51,112 nt of DNA from Candidatus Woesearchaeota archaeon (GCA_016932315.1 JAFGDD010000019.1:1-51112); one strand, 5' to 3'. Shown: positions 26,372 through 35,867, counted from the first letter of the stretch. The notes: generated by a model not told the origin, from the sequence alone. Translations and numbers: made by a program.

Positions 26372-26863
26372 TTACTTATTCAGAACTTTCAATCTTCTCT
26401 CCTTTGACACCAGGCTTCTGACGTTGTTGTTCTTTACCTGGCCGCAGCCAATAAAGTCTCTACCATATTTTATTATGAAGAATCCGTGCTCATCATTAAC
26501 TTGCTTTTTTTCGTTATCGCTAAGCTCAAAATCCTCTCCCTTAACCCATGATTCAAGGTGAGCTTCATCAATCACAAGAACGTGCTTGGTTGCGTGCCTG
26601 CCTACCAGCTGGCTGCCTTCAATGCTTAGCCTTATTCCGCCAGCCTCCTCAACCCTGCCTATATATAATCCTGCAGCATCAATCCTTAACTCATGCTCTT
26701 CATCCTTATTAATCATCGCAACGTCTTTTGTCAGGAGGTAAAGCTTCTGCTTAGGGCTCATCAGGATTGCGTCATCAATCTTACCGTTAAAGCCATAAAT
26801 ACTCTTGAGCTCATCAATTATCTTCTTCTTTTCTCTCGTGTTAAGAACTGTAAGTTTTTGCAT
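26372..26863 (-). CDS. PUA-domain protein of the NIP7/NOP2-associated type
   Basis: A 163-aa protein with an N-terminal alpha/beta domain (KKKIIDELKSIYGF) and a C-terminal PUA domain (HVLVIDEAHLESWVKGEDFEL, then GFFIIKYGRDFIGCGQV). PUA domains bind structured RNA; the archaeal relatives are tied to rRNA or tRNA maturation. The start at 26863 gives the family-like beginning; an in-frame ATG at 26929 would add 22 unrelated residues overlapping the G/C hairpin. Confidence 0.75.
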   Translation of the reverse strand: MQKLTVLNTREKKKIIDELKSIYGFNGKIDDAILMSPKQKLYLLTKDVAMINKDEEHELRIDAAGLYIGRVEEAGGIRLSIEGSQLVGRHATKHVLVIDEAHLESWVKGEDFELSDNEKKQVNDEHGFFIIKYGRDFIGCGQVKNNNVRSLVSKERRLKVLNK

Positions 26864-26922
26864 TTTGAAATTCCATTCGCAAACAGCGCCAGGCTCGCAT
26901 GATAAATTGTTTTTATTATACC

Positions 26923-26955
26923 AAGACATCCCCGAAGTGGGCGACCCCCTGTCTT
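26923..26955 (-). repeat. Minimal copy G of the hairpin element (G/C arm only)
   Basis: AAGACA (26923-26928) pairs with TGTCTT (26950-26955) around CCCCGAAGTGGGCGACCCCC. The core matches the G/C arm of copy D (CCCCGAAGGGGGCGACCCCC, 19 of 20 bases). The other arms and the closing AAAAGTYGCC stem are absent. Confidence 0.6.
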
Positions 26956-27017
26956 AACATGATGTGTTTTACTAGTATGCTCGCAAAATTGGCGCAGCTG
27001 TTTGCTCATTATTTGAA

Positions 27018-28808
27018 TTAAATCCCCCATACAGGATTATTCTTCCTCATTATCTCTGCTATTTCTTTCATCACGCTGACTTCTGCTTCTGTCAAGTATT
27101 TTTTTAGCTTCTTTAGTTTCCTGAAATCCTCTTCCGGTATTGCGCTGTACAAAATATCATTGGGGTTGATTTGCCTGCCGCAAGTAACGTCTGGGAGGCT
27201 TACTGCTACTTCTTTTCCTTGTTCTACCCTGTTCAGGTTTTCTTTTTCTGACTGGATTGATTTTACAGTCGTCAATGTTCTGCCGGTCTTCATTAATGGA
27301 ACTCCTGTCTTGAGCACTCCTATCAGCACGTGAACGCCGACAATTGCCGGGTTGCTCTGCCTGAATATGCAGTTCTGCAGTATTTCGAGCTTGCAAGGTC
27401 TGACTAATTCTTCAAGCTGCTCTGCTTCTATTGCTTTTTTCTTCTCCTCTGTCCAGAGCAGGTAATCATCCAGCAGTTTGTATATGATGTCTCCGGTTAT
27501 TATCTTGACCTGCTTTGGAGCCTCAACTCCCTTGGAAAGCTCAACATTAAATCCTATTATCACGCTCAGCATTGGATCTGCTTCATAGTTACTCTGAGCA
27601 TCTGTTATGTCTTTCTTGGTGATTGCTCCAAGGCTGGCTTTTCTTATCCTGAGGTTTTTCTCACCAAAAAGCTTCAGCATCGCCTCTAAGCTTCCAAGGC
27701 TGTCTGCTTTTATTATTATGCCCTGCTTTCCTGTATCCAGCAAAACTTCCTCGACTTCTGATTGTATTTTCTGCTTTGCCTCATTAATGCTTTTATCATC
27801 ATGAGCACAACTAACCAGGGGCATGCCTGCAACTGCTTCATCAAGTCCATGAGCACTAATCCTGATGCCAGTGGCTGCTATTGCTTTTTGAATATTAATA
27901 AAAGTGGATTTCTTGTCGCGCATCTCCTGCAACGGCGCTGGCTGGAGCAATGCCCTCACTTTTGCCACAATAGGCTCCTGCACTCCACCAATAACAATAG
28001 TATCATTGACATTCAATGTGCCGTCATAAACAATAACGTCAAGAACCTTGCCTAGTCCTTCTGCTTCTTTCACTTCAAGAATTGTGCCCCTTGCATTCCC
28101 GCTCACATTTATTTTCAGGCTTTCCTCCATGAACCTCTGGGCTAATCCTGTCAATACCATGAGCAGCTCTGCCAGTCCTAATCTGGTCTTTGCGCTGCAG
28201 GGAATGATTGCGACCTGCTTGGTGTAATCATCAACCCTGTCAAACCTTTCTGCATTCATCTGGAACCTGTCATATATCTGACCTATAATCTTGTAAATCC
28301 TCTCATCAATCATTGATACCGTGCTCTCTGCCTGCTGCTTCAAGTCAGCTGCTAATGAAGAAGTCTTCTGAACATAGCCAGGCACAAGGTCGAGCTTGTT
28401 GGCGGCAATAATAAAAGGAGTCTTGCTGCTTCGCAAAATTTCAATAGCCTCAATAGTCTGCGGCTTAAAGCCCTCATTAATGTCAATCACCAGGATTGCA
28501 ATGTCTGCTAGTGCCCCCCCTCTCTTTCTAAGACTGGTGAAGGCTGCGTGGCCAGGAGTGTCTATAAACAAAAGGCCTGGGATGGTGAATTTCATCTTGA
28601 GCTGGTTAAGAAGAGCTCCGCACTTCTTCTGAATAACATCCAATGGAATAATGCTGGCGCCTATTGCCTGGGTAATTGCACCTGCTTCTTTGTCCACGAT
28701 GTTGGATTCACGTACAGCGTCAAGTATTGAACTTTTGCCGTGGTCGACGTGCCCGAGGACTGATATTATTGGGCTTCTGGTATTCTGCTCGTTTTCTGAT
28801 TTGCTCAT
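27018..28808 (-). CDS. infB: Translation initiation factor aIF5B (IF-2-like)
   Basis: A 596-aa translational GTPase for subunit joining. G1 is GHVDHGKS near residue 20, G3 is DTPGH, G4 is AANKLDL. Domain II, an alpha/beta domain III and a C-terminal barrel follow, ending with LKKYLTEAEVSVMKEIAEI, typical of aIF5B. The start at 28808 (MSKSENEQ) places the G domain at the usual distance; a longer in-frame start adds a hydrophobic stretch not seen in the family. Confidence 0.95.
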   Translation of the reverse strand: MSKSENEQNTRSPIISVLGHVDHGKSSILDAVRESNIVDKEAGAITQAIGASIIPLDVIQKKCGALLNQLKMKFTIPGLLFIDTPGHAAFTSLRKRGGALADIAILVIDINEGFKPQTIEAIEILRSSKTPFIIAANKLDLVPGYVQKTSSLAADLKQQAESTVSMIDERIYKIIGQIYDRFQMNAERFDRVDDYTKQVAIIPCSAKTRLGLAELLMVLTGLAQRFMEESLKINVSGNARGTILEVKEAEGLGKVLDVIVYDGTLNVNDTIVIGGVQEPIVAKVRALLQPAPLQEMRDKKSTFINIQKAIAATGIRISAHGLDEAVAGMPLVSCAHDDKSINEAKQKIQSEVEEVLLDTGKQGIIIKADSLGSLEAMLKLFGEKNLRIRKASLGAITKKDITDAQSNYEADPMLSVIIGFNVELSKGVEAPKQVKIITGDIIYKLLDDYLLWTEEKKKAIEAEQLEELVRPCKLEILQNCIFRQSNPAIVGVHVLIGVLKTGVPLMKTGRTLTTVKSIQSEKENLNRVEQGKEVAVSLPDVTCGRQINPNDILYSAIPEEDFRKLKKLKKYLTEAEVSVMKEIAEIMRKNNPVWGI

Positions 28809-28903
28809 TATGATAAAGAACTCGCTATTGTTTTTAAAACTTCTGCTGAAACAAAGAACAATAATAAATTCTAATATTATGCAAATACAACACAAAAAAA
28901 TGC

Positions 28904-29302
28904 CTATTTCATGTAAAAGTCAATGGTGGCTTTGTGAACAACATGCCTTCTCATAGTTGGCTTAAACTGCACACCAGGAGACCATCCTCCTAATCGTGCT
29001 GTAGCAAAGCCGTGGATGTATGATCCTTCTTCTTCCAATACACTAAGAGAGTATTCAAGCTTGACAGTGTGCTTTTTTCCTTTTATTGAATAAGTTCCGT
29101 TGCAATTATAATCAGGCTCTGGTTTGAAGTGCTGTTGTACAATATCAACCATGTTTTCTTTTGTTAAATCAACCCCGTTAATATCAGAGCGCGCCACAAC
29201 CTTGTCTAATCCAGGGCTTTTTTTTAATTCAGTAATAATACTCAATGCTTGGTCAATGCTGCTTATTACTCTCCCCTTTTTTTTGGCAAAAAGCTTGAAC
29301 AT
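28904..29302 (-). CDS. Hypothetical protein
   Basis: A 132-aa soluble protein with an N-terminal helical part and a beta-rich C-terminal part (NGTYSIKGKKHTVKLEYSLSVLEEEGSY is one strand-turn region). GAGGTG precedes the ATG on the minus strand. No family recognised. It lies upstream of infB on the same strand, 96 nt away. Confidence 0.7.
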   Translation of the reverse strand: MFKLFAKKKGRVISSIDQALSIITELKKSPGLDKVVARSDINGVDLTKENMVDIVQQHFKPEPDYNCNGTYSIKGKKHTVKLEYSLSVLEEEGSYIHGFATARLGGWSPGVQFKPTMRRHVVHKATIDFYMK

Positions 29303-29378
29303 GTTGCACCTCGCTGCTTTTTCATGATATTTTCATAAAAATTTATATATTCGCAGTTCAATTATTAGCATTGAACTG

Positions 29379-31133
29379 ATGAAATCAACTGTTTTAACTG
29401 ACAAATGGGCACTGTGCGCAGCTTTATTAATGTTGCTATTCATTCTGAGCTCATGCTCTCAGGAAGAAACGCCTCATCAGCCTGTTTATACGAGCGTGTG
29501 CGGCGACAGTATCTGCTCTGCTGACGAATTAGGCGTGTGTGACATTGACTGCAGCACTGGTGTTGAAGTCCAGCCCGTGGTGACCACGCCTGCAGACTTG
29601 CTGGAACAGATGAGGAGCAGAATAAAAGAGTATTCTCCTGAGGAAAGGCTGAACCAAACCAATAACGTAGTAGCAGAGGATGAGAACCTTCAAGTTGAAT
29701 CAATCAGCACTTATGTCCCTGTTACTGGTTTTCGCGTGGCATCTAGGTACAATCTTCTCAGCATCGGAGAAAACATCAGCAAAGTAATGGGCACGCTCAA
29801 CAAATTCTATTTGAGAGAAATCCTGATGAACGGAGTGCTAAGAAGCAATACAGAAGCATTTGGTCCAAGAGCAGCTCTTTATGAACAATTCCTAAAGCTC
29901 AGGGCAGGCAAAGTAGTTTTTGGCTTTGATGAGGAATCAGAAACCTTAAGCACTTATTTACACTACAATGAGGGGGAGCCCATGCTTGATTATATGCTCG
30001 ATCTCCAAGGCGGGATTTTCAAGTTCTTTGAAGGCCAAAGCATGCATTTCCTAGGGCATGATTATGTTATAAGTGAGGTAAGCAATGATTCTCTGAAGCT
30101 TGTCGGATTGACAACTCCAGACACTTTCTTGTTCAGGAACAGGCACGGAGCATGGATTAATGAGAAAACCATTTCGCCTGACGTGCTTAATGTGACTCTT
30201 AAAAAAGACTCCCTTAGAATAATAATACTGGCAGATAAGGATATGAACATACTGCCCGGTACAGGCTTGCGAAGCTACGTGGATGAACCTGAAACCCTTT
30301 TGACCAACAGACTTGATATTGCTTATGATGGTTTAACAGATGTTCCTGTGTTTGACATCAAGTTTGACAAAAGCGGAGAAAAATACTGGCTGAATTTTGT
30401 CACCAGCAAGAACGCCTCGTACAAGATTCCATTTGCCTATCTCAGCCCACTAAAGCTAGGAGATGATGACAACAGCCTTGTCTTCAAAGAAGGCACAGGA
30501 AGCTCTGATTATTTTATCAAGAGCAAAGATTATTTTGTAGTTAACAATAACAAGCAGTTCAATGGCTTGAGCAACATCATAAGGCTTCTTGATGTGAAAG
30601 AAGAAAACGGCTTGCTATTATTTGAAGATCCTGCTCTTGAGAAGTTCATTGTTTATTTCAAAGGAACGCCAGGAGCGAATGCGACTGCTGACTTAATTGT
30701 AGATAGAGTGGTGCACAAAGTTTATGTTGGAAAGAACCATAGCATTGCAGTTGACTTGGACGGCAACAGCAGGATAAATGAGGACAATACTCCCATCATC
30801 ACTGCAGGCAACGCATTAATCAAGGTCAATCAGGTTTATCATGATTACATTAACGTCTCAATCATCACGCCAAAAGAGATGAGGGAGAACAGCAACTCCA
30901 ACCTTGAGATTAATTTCAGGATAAGTAATGACGGCTTGAGCATTGACAAGAACGATCTTGAGATGCTTGCAGAGCCAAGCGGAGCTAACGTGCTGGTAGG
31001 CATGACTGACTACGGCACATTGTTCGTTCTCAGCAAGAATGTTGATGAGGACGACCAGAGCGGAGACGATCTTATAATAAAATATCCGTTAGTGCAAAGG
31101 TTTGCTGACGTTGTTGTAATGGCTTATGAATAG
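29379..31133 (+). CDS. Large exported surface protein
   Basis: A 584-aa protein. A hydrophobic N-terminal segment (about 12-25) ends in LSSC, which could be a signal peptide, an anchor or a lipobox-like site. A Cys-rich motif follows (CGDSICSADELGVCDIDC, residues ~42-59), a short knot seen in many archaeal surface proteins. The rest is beta-rich with repeated Asn/Asp segments and ends in VVMAYE. Probably a cell-envelope or S-layer-associated protein. TATA-like TTTATATA lies at 29342-29349, about 29 nt before the ATG. Confidence 0.75.
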   Translation: MKSTVLTDKWALCAALLMLLFILSSCSQEETPHQPVYTSVCGDSICSADELGVCDIDCSTGVEVQPVVTTPADLLEQMRSRIKEYSPEERLNQTNNVVAEDENLQVESISTYVPVTGFRVASRYNLLSIGENISKVMGTLNKFYLREILMNGVLRSNTEAFGPRAALYEQFLKLRAGKVVFGFDEESETLSTYLHYNEGEPMLDYMLDLQGGIFKFFEGQSMHFLGHDYVISEVSNDSLKLVGLTTPDTFLFRNRHGAWINEKTISPDVLNVTLKKDSLRIIILADKDMNILPGTGLRSYVDEPETLLTNRLDIAYDGLTDVPVFDIKFDKSGEKYWLNFVTSKNASYKIPFAYLSPLKLGDDDNSLVFKEGTGSSDYFIKSKDYFVVNNNKQFNGLSNIIRLLDVKEENGLLLFEDPALEKFIVYFKGTPGANATADLIVDRVVHKVYVGKNHSIAVDLDGNSRINEDNTPIITAGNALIKVNQVYHDYINVSIITPKEMRENSNSNLEINFRISNDGLSIDKNDLEMLAEPSGANVLVGMTDYGTLFVLSKNVDEDDQSGDDLIIKYPLVQRFADVVVMAYE

Positions 31134-31176
31134 CATAAATAGAATCATATTATAACATACTGGCAGGAGTAAAAAC

Positions 31177-31542
31177 ATGGCAAAGAAAAAAATTAACAAG
31201 AGCATTTTCATCGCATTAAAGGGCTTAGCGCACGGCTTTTCCAGGGAAAGAAACATAAAGATTCAGATGCTGATAGGATTGCTCGTCATTATTTTGGCGC
31301 TCCTGCTCAAAATACCAAAAACCAATTTCGTCCTTATTATGATTGTGACTTTCATTGTGATTATTTCCGAGCTAATGAACACTTCGCTTGAAAAGCTGAT
31401 TGACCATATTCATCCCAAGCAGCATGACGAGATAAGAAAAGTCAAGGATATGATGGCAGGAGCAGTGCTGCTCAGCGTTCTGTTAGCAGTAATTGTTGGG
31501 CTCATTATACTTCTAATGCCCGTTATAGAATTATTCAAATAA
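31177..31542 (+). CDS. DgkA-type lipid kinase (diacylglycerol/undecaprenol kinase family)
   Basis: A 121-aa integral membrane protein with three helices and the family signature SELMNTSLEKLIDHIHP, then KVKDMMAGAVLL, matching the E..NT..E and KD..A.AV motifs that bind MgATP and substrate. Bacterial members phosphorylate undecaprenol or diacylglycerol; here an isoprenoid alcohol or archaeal diol lipid is a plausible substrate. GGAG precedes the ATG. Confidence 0.85.
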   Translation: MAKKKINKSIFIALKGLAHGFSRERNIKIQMLIGLLVIILALLLKIPKTNFVLIMIVTFIVIISELMNTSLEKLIDHIHPKQHDEIRKVKDMMAGAVLLSVLLAVIVGLIILLMPVIELFK

Positions 31543-31609
31543 TTTTAGATAATAATCTTTGAAATAAAGCAGCAGGTAGAATTAAATTATTTTAGCACTC
31601 AATAGTATT

Positions 31610-31888
31610 TTATCCAATCGCCCTTCTGACATCGATGACTTCAACAGACTGCACACCCTTAATCCTCTTAATGTCATTTTCCAAAGGCTCAGGGCTGCCC
31701 TTTGCCTCATCCATGACAAATATCATCTTCAATGCTTTCAAGCCAAACGCAATCGGCTCAATCTCCTTCTTCCTATCACCATCGCCAGCATAGGCTATTA
31801 TCATCTTCTCTGCCTCAGAAGCCACCTTATCCAAATCAATGTCCGGGCTCTCAGGCATTATCTTCAATGTTACAATTGCTTTTGCCAT
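31610..31888 (-). CDS. ef1b: Elongation factor 1-beta (aEF1B)
   Basis: A 92-aa nucleotide exchange factor for aEF1A. The short archaeal alpha/beta form is complete: KAIVTLKIMPESPDIDL, IEPIAFGLKALKMIFVMDE, and the C-terminal GVQSVEVIDVRRAIG. The start at 31888 gives MAKAIV; an ATG two codons earlier is less likely. In many archaea a small zinc-ribbon gene sits beside it; here that gene is at 37402. Confidence 0.95.
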   Translation of the reverse strand: MAKAIVTLKIMPESPDIDLDKVASEAEKMIIAYAGDGDRKKEIEPIAFGLKALKMIFVMDEAKGSPEPLENDIKRIKGVQSVEVIDVRRAIG

Positions 31889-32039
31889 GCACATCTGAGA
31901 ATTGAAGTGGTTTAAATAGTTATCTTTTCAGCGCACGCATCACTCAGAATATCCACTCATAAGTAGTTATCTTTCGAAATATTTATAAAGCATCTGTCGT
32001 TACGAACCAACAGCCGAAAAGGCTTGCAAGGGTGATTTT

Positions 32040-32957
32040 GTGAATGATGTTAAGCATATTAGGTCGGAGGGCGAGGAATTATTTTTTACTTCACTAAAAG
32101 AAGGACTGGAATATCTAAAAGCAAAGAAAGATAGCAAAGCCATGATTAAACAAGTCTTGACCATGCCCATCCTGTTTCAAAAACCAAAATACCTTTGTGG
32201 CCAAATGTTGGAGAGAACATCCGAAATATTCTATTCCCTACAAAAACAAGGCAATTTGGACATTCTCAAAGCAATCTATCCCATCGATGGGGCAAGCATG
32301 AGCCCAAACCAAAAAATCAGCTCATTGATTATACACCATACAGGGAACAGCGCAGAGTATGATGTACCCAAGATCCTTAGGCTACAAACAGAAAGAACAG
32401 GCTGGGCAGCCATTGGCTATCATTACTTCATTAATAGTGACGGGGTAATAATCAACACAAGATCATCCGAATTGGAGGGCGCACACGTCTACGGTCATAA
32501 TCGGGGAAGCATCGGCTTGGTGTTATCAAAAAACCTCAACAGCGCAGAACCGACTCCAGAAATGCTTAAAGCAGTCAATAATCTTATCAGCTGGTTACAG
32601 GAAAAATACAGCATCCCCAACACCCAAATATACGGCCACATACAATTTGTTCTTGACGACATAAATAAGAAAATTGAGACAGAAAATAAAAAGAGCGGAA
32701 GAAGGCTAGAAAACATATGCGAAAAGTCATTCCTAAATGTCAAAAATGTTATTGAGTTCAAAGAATTGAAATTAAAATATGCAAGCATCTTTGACCCTGA
32801 AAAGAGCATCACAAAGGAAGAGCATCATTTTATTAATGAGATTAATAGTAAAATCCTTCACCTGAGGGCGTGCCCGGGAGTGAATTTCTATAAGCATCTC
32901 CTGGAGCTCAGGCAAAACAAAGAGAATCAAAACAAGGAAAATCAAGAGAGCCAATAA
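32040..32957 (+). CDS. Amidase_2/PGRP-like peptidoglycan amidase domain protein
   Basis: A 305-aa protein. An N-terminal helical region (1-90) precedes an N-acetylmuramoyl-alanine amidase fold: zinc ligand pair region IIH99H100T, GYHYFIN, GAHVYGHNRGSIGL (~148-161), and the C-terminal RACPGVNFYKHL with the conserved Cys. About 50 extra residues interrupt the domain between IYGH and RACPG. No signal peptide or membrane helix is seen, so it looks cytoplasmic. The start is GTG, set by GGTGAT three bases upstream. It is the first of three tightly linked genes. Confidence 0.85.
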   Translation: MNDVKHIRSEGEELFFTSLKEGLEYLKAKKDSKAMIKQVLTMPILFQKPKYLCGQMLERTSEIFYSLQKQGNLDILKAIYPIDGASMSPNQKISSLIIHHTGNSAEYDVPKILRLQTERTGWAAIGYHYFINSDGVIINTRSSELEGAHVYGHNRGSIGLVLSKNLNSAEPTPEMLKAVNNLISWLQEKYSIPNTQIYGHIQFVLDDINKKIETENKKSGRRLENICEKSFLNVKNVIEFKELKLKYASIFDPEKSITKEEHHFINEINSKILHLRACPGVNFYKHLLELRQNKENQNKENQESQ

Positions 32958-32959
32958 TT

Positions 32960-34030
32960 ATGGATAGCCAAAATAACAGCGAAAAAAGTTACGGCCGAAT
33001 GTATGCTGATAAGATAAGAGAAAGTCTTCACCAGAAGATAAACTCCTATTCAAGGCAACTTTGCGGCGGGATTGTATCTGCCAGTTTCAAAGACCTGAAA
33101 GGCAGAATAGCTGACTTTGATGTCAATGGAAATAACATTGGCTGGGCAGCATCCACCATAAAGGTTCCTGTCATGATTGAGGTGTTTAATCAAGCAGCCA
33201 AGGGAATTATTTCGCTGGAAGAGAGAGTGGAAATTAATCACAAGCACACTCTAGAGAAGACCGACTTCATATCAAGGTTGCCTGCAAACAAAAAGCTCGA
33301 TTTCTGGACCCTGGTCTACTTTATGATTGTTCATTCTGACAACGAAGCTACAAACATACTGGCAGACAGGATAGGTCTTGAAAACATAAACAACACCTGC
33401 CAAGAGCTTGGAGCAAAACACACCATGATCGGTCACCTCCTGCTGCCCAAGGCTCTGAGGTTGATATCTGATTTTAATCCTGAAGGAAGCAACGTAACCA
33501 CCTCTAATGACATGAACCTTTTGCTATCATTGATATACAGAAAGGAAATTGCTAACCAGGAATACTGCAACGAAATGATAAATTTTCTTGAGAACACGTC
33601 TCAGAATTTTCTTGGATCATACCTCCCGGAGAGCACCAAGATAGGGAACAAAGTAGGATACATCTCGGATCCCGCAGCAGGAGATGACATGCATGATGTC
33701 GGAGTTATTAACAGAAGCTACATCCTGTCAGTCATGCTCAACAAAGTAAGGTCTGATGAAATAAAAAATGATGCTGGTTTCGGGCTTTCTTCCCGCATTA
33801 TCCTTCCATGGAACATAAATTCAATTCAATTAAATCAAGCATCTCAGCCGCCCACCAAATCAATCCTCATTGAGCCTGAACCGAGAAAGCCATTGGCATT
33901 CACTGTATTTTCCAAAGAAGAAGATGATTACATATTCCCTGGAGCCGAATTCATCATTATAGGCCAACTTTCAAAAATAGTATATAATGCTTACTACAAA
34001 AAGGCACTAATCAAGGAGGGCTCTCAATGA
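32960..34030 (+). CDS. Class A beta-lactamase-like serine hydrolase
   Basis: A 356-aa penicillin-recognising enzyme fold. The motifs are S65-T-I-K68 (SxxK), S126-D-N128 and K231-V-G233 at the KTG position, in the right order and spacing. A clear Glu166 omega-loop equivalent is not seen, so the chemistry may be peptidase or esterase rather than lactam hydrolysis. There is no signal peptide, unlike secreted lactamases. It begins 2 nt after the amidase stop and overlaps the next gene by 4 nt. Confidence 0.85.
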   Translation: MDSQNNSEKSYGRMYADKIRESLHQKINSYSRQLCGGIVSASFKDLKGRIADFDVNGNNIGWAASTIKVPVMIEVFNQAAKGIISLEERVEINHKHTLEKTDFISRLPANKKLDFWTLVYFMIVHSDNEATNILADRIGLENINNTCQELGAKHTMIGHLLLPKALRLISDFNPEGSNVTTSNDMNLLLSLIYRKEIANQEYCNEMINFLENTSQNFLGSYLPESTKIGNKVGYISDPAAGDDMHDVGVINRSYILSVMLNKVRSDEIKNDAGFGLSSRIILPWNINSIQLNQASQPPTKSILIEPEPRKPLAFTVFSKEEDDYIFPGAEFIIIGQLSKIVYNAYYKKALIKEGSQ

Positions 34031-35604
34031 CTTCACACACTCCTATTTATGCTGGCATAGAGAATGAATTTCAATTAATGAGAGAAAAAGAAAGATTTTA
34101 CATTAGTGATGGTGAGTTTAATGATTTGCTCCGGGAGTATGGAAAGCCTTACTTCAAAAAAGCGCCTACTGCCATAAGAACTTGTGTCGGAAGCGCTATT
34201 TATATTGACGAAAACGAGCCAGAAGTAAGCACCCCACCCATAGCGCTGGAAAAAGGCATTGCAACAAAAATTACTGATATGCTTTACCTCGCCAGAAGGG
34301 AATTGGTGAACTTCTTCAAACCCAGAAAAGACCTTGAACTGATCGGTTATTCGATGCATTGGAACATAAGCAAGTTCTCTGATGAAAAGCTCCGGCCAAG
34401 CATACTAGAATCCATGGCAGTTCCTTACTCGCTCTTTTGTTTAAACCCGGCCTCAATAGGCACTGCTTTAATCATCAAGGCAATACCTAATCGTTGGGAG
34501 TGGAGGGGTGATCACATATTCGAGGAAAACCAGATAAAAGCTTTTCTCACTCTGTTCATCGGCACCATGAGTTGCTTTGAAGCCAACCAGAAATATCTTC
34601 CTATGCGATATGCTGAAGAATCAGGTAACGAGATTTATTCAAACCTTGTTCGTGACGGAAGAGAAAGCAAGATTTTGATCACCAGAGAAGAAAAAGACAT
34701 GTTTATGTCGAGGAAGAGAACATGGAAAAAGGAAATAACTGCTCAGGACTATCTTGAAACATATTATGATTTCTTCAAAAAAGGCATAGAAGAGGTTGCG
34801 ACGCGCGAGGAGATGAGAAACCTTGAAGACTTTATTTCCGGAAAGAAAAAGCTTGAAGTGGATAAAAAAGAAAAATACAAGCTATACTCTGAGTTAAAAA
34901 AGGATGAGGGTTATCTGAAGTATGACAAGCGATTTATCATGCCTGCTTCTTATTTTCAAAATGAAAGACCATTGCCAAGCAAAATGGCCAAACACCTAAC
35001 TAGGTACAATAACATAGAGCCAGTTCTAAAGAGATACATTCGGCAGACTGTTAAAGGATTCCCTTTTAAAGTTGAAAACTTAGAGTGGAGAATGCTTGAT
35101 TTTTTTGAGTACAAAAAAAATGATGACGATAAAAGTTATAAGAAAAATTACCTCTTCGCAGAAACTCTTTACTATGATATTCTTGAGGACTTGCTAAATT
35201 CTATGCCAAAAAAGAAACACAAAAAAATTCTGCGACAATTATGCCTGTTTAATGAAATGTACTCTTCATTTGAGAAGCTGACTGCGGCAGCAAAGGGCTT
35301 AGCATCAAGCCATTTTGAACCTACACAAAAAAAACAATCATTACAGGGCATGCAGGACATCGGCTTAATAAAATTAGCAGAAGGAAGCAAAGAGCCGGTT
35401 ATTGAAACTACGCCGACAGGCCAGAAAATAGCCAAAGCCATCTTGGGACTGAAGGTATTAAAGAACTCATTTTTGAACAACAATTTCCAGCTCAGCGAGG
35501 AGCAGGAGAAAAAAATGGCAATCGAAGAGGAGCCTGGGCATGAAGAAAAAAAAGAAGAGCCGGTGACTAAAAAGAAGAACTTCTTCAGAAGACTCTGCCA
35601 CTAA
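34027..35604 (+). CDS. GCS/glutamine-synthetase-fold amide ligase-like protein
   Basis: A 525-aa protein. The N-terminal half has GIENEFQL (about 10-17), EVSTPPIALEKG and YSMHWNIS, the pattern of ATP-dependent carboxylate-amine ligases of the GCS/GS superfamily, which join an amine to an activated carboxylate. The C-terminal ~150 residues are helical and end in a basic tail. The substrate is unknown. Overlap with the hydrolase gene implies coupled translation and a shared pathway. Confidence 0.7.
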   Translation: MTSHTPIYAGIENEFQLMREKERFYISDGEFNDLLREYGKPYFKKAPTAIRTCVGSAIYIDENEPEVSTPPIALEKGIATKITDMLYLARRELVNFFKPRKDLELIGYSMHWNISKFSDEKLRPSILESMAVPYSLFCLNPASIGTALIIKAIPNRWEWRGDHIFEENQIKAFLTLFIGTMSCFEANQKYLPMRYAEESGNEIYSNLVRDGRESKILITREEKDMFMSRKRTWKKEITAQDYLETYYDFFKKGIEEVATREEMRNLEDFISGKKKLEVDKKEKYKLYSELKKDEGYLKYDKRFIMPASYFQNERPLPSKMAKHLTRYNNIEPVLKRYIRQTVKGFPFKVENLEWRMLDFFEYKKNDDDKSYKKNYLFAETLYYDILEDLLNSMPKKKHKKILRQLCLFNEMYSSFEKLTAAAKGLASSHFEPTQKKQSLQGMQDIGLIKLAEGSKEPVIETTPTGQKIAKAILGLKVLKNSFLNNNFQLSEEQEKKMAIEEEPGHEEKKEEPVTKKKNFFRRLCH

Positions 35605-35637
35605 TTCAATATTTCACCATGTGACTACCATAAAACA

Positions 35638-35645
35638 TTTATACT
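35638..35645 (+). promoter_or_regulatory. TATA box of the asparagine synthetase leader
   Basis: TTTATACT is the only clear promoter in the 312-nt gap before the asparagine synthetase. Transcription would start near 35668, almost at the small reading frame at 35672. Confidence 0.5.
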
Positions 35646-35671
35646 AGTTGCTTCATACTCTTTTTTTTAGG

Positions 35672-35809
35672 ATGAATTATGCCTTTAACAAAAACTTGTT
35701 CTTCGACGATAAAATGAGTTATTTGCTTTCAGCTTCATTTTTCACCATTATTTCGAACTATAAAAAAATAAAAAAGCATTTTCTCATGTTCACCATTTGC
35801 AGTGAGTAG
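35672..35809 (+). CDS. Possible 45-codon leader reading frame
   Basis: An ATG placed about 27 nt after a TATA box opens a frame starting MNYAFNKNLFF and ending TICSE-stop. It contains four Asn and is Lys/Phe-rich. It sits in the leader of the asparagine synthetase gene, and its stop codon overlaps the first arm of a hairpin set. It may be a leader peptide or noncoding leader. Confidence 0.3.
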   Translation: MNYAFNKNLFFDDKMSYLLSASFFTIISNYKKIKKHFLMFTICSE

Positions 35810-35867
35810 GCTAAGGCAAAAAAGCTTGCCTGCTTCTAGGGGGAACCTTTTTACACGAGCCTCCTAG
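35808..35867 (+). promoter_or_regulatory. Mutually exclusive hairpins in the asparagine synthetase leader
   Basis: AGGCAA (35814-35819) pairs with TTGCCT (35826-35831). Around it AGGCT (35808-35812) can pair with AGCCT (35858-35862), while CTAGG (35836-35840) can pair with CCTAG (35863-35867), which would cross the former. Such alternatives are typical of attenuator-like or switch-like leaders. Confidence 0.35.

Noticed and set aside
29400..29470. LSSC as a bacterial-type lipobox
   Set aside because: Lipid attachment is possible, but one short motif does not prove it, so the protein is called only exported.
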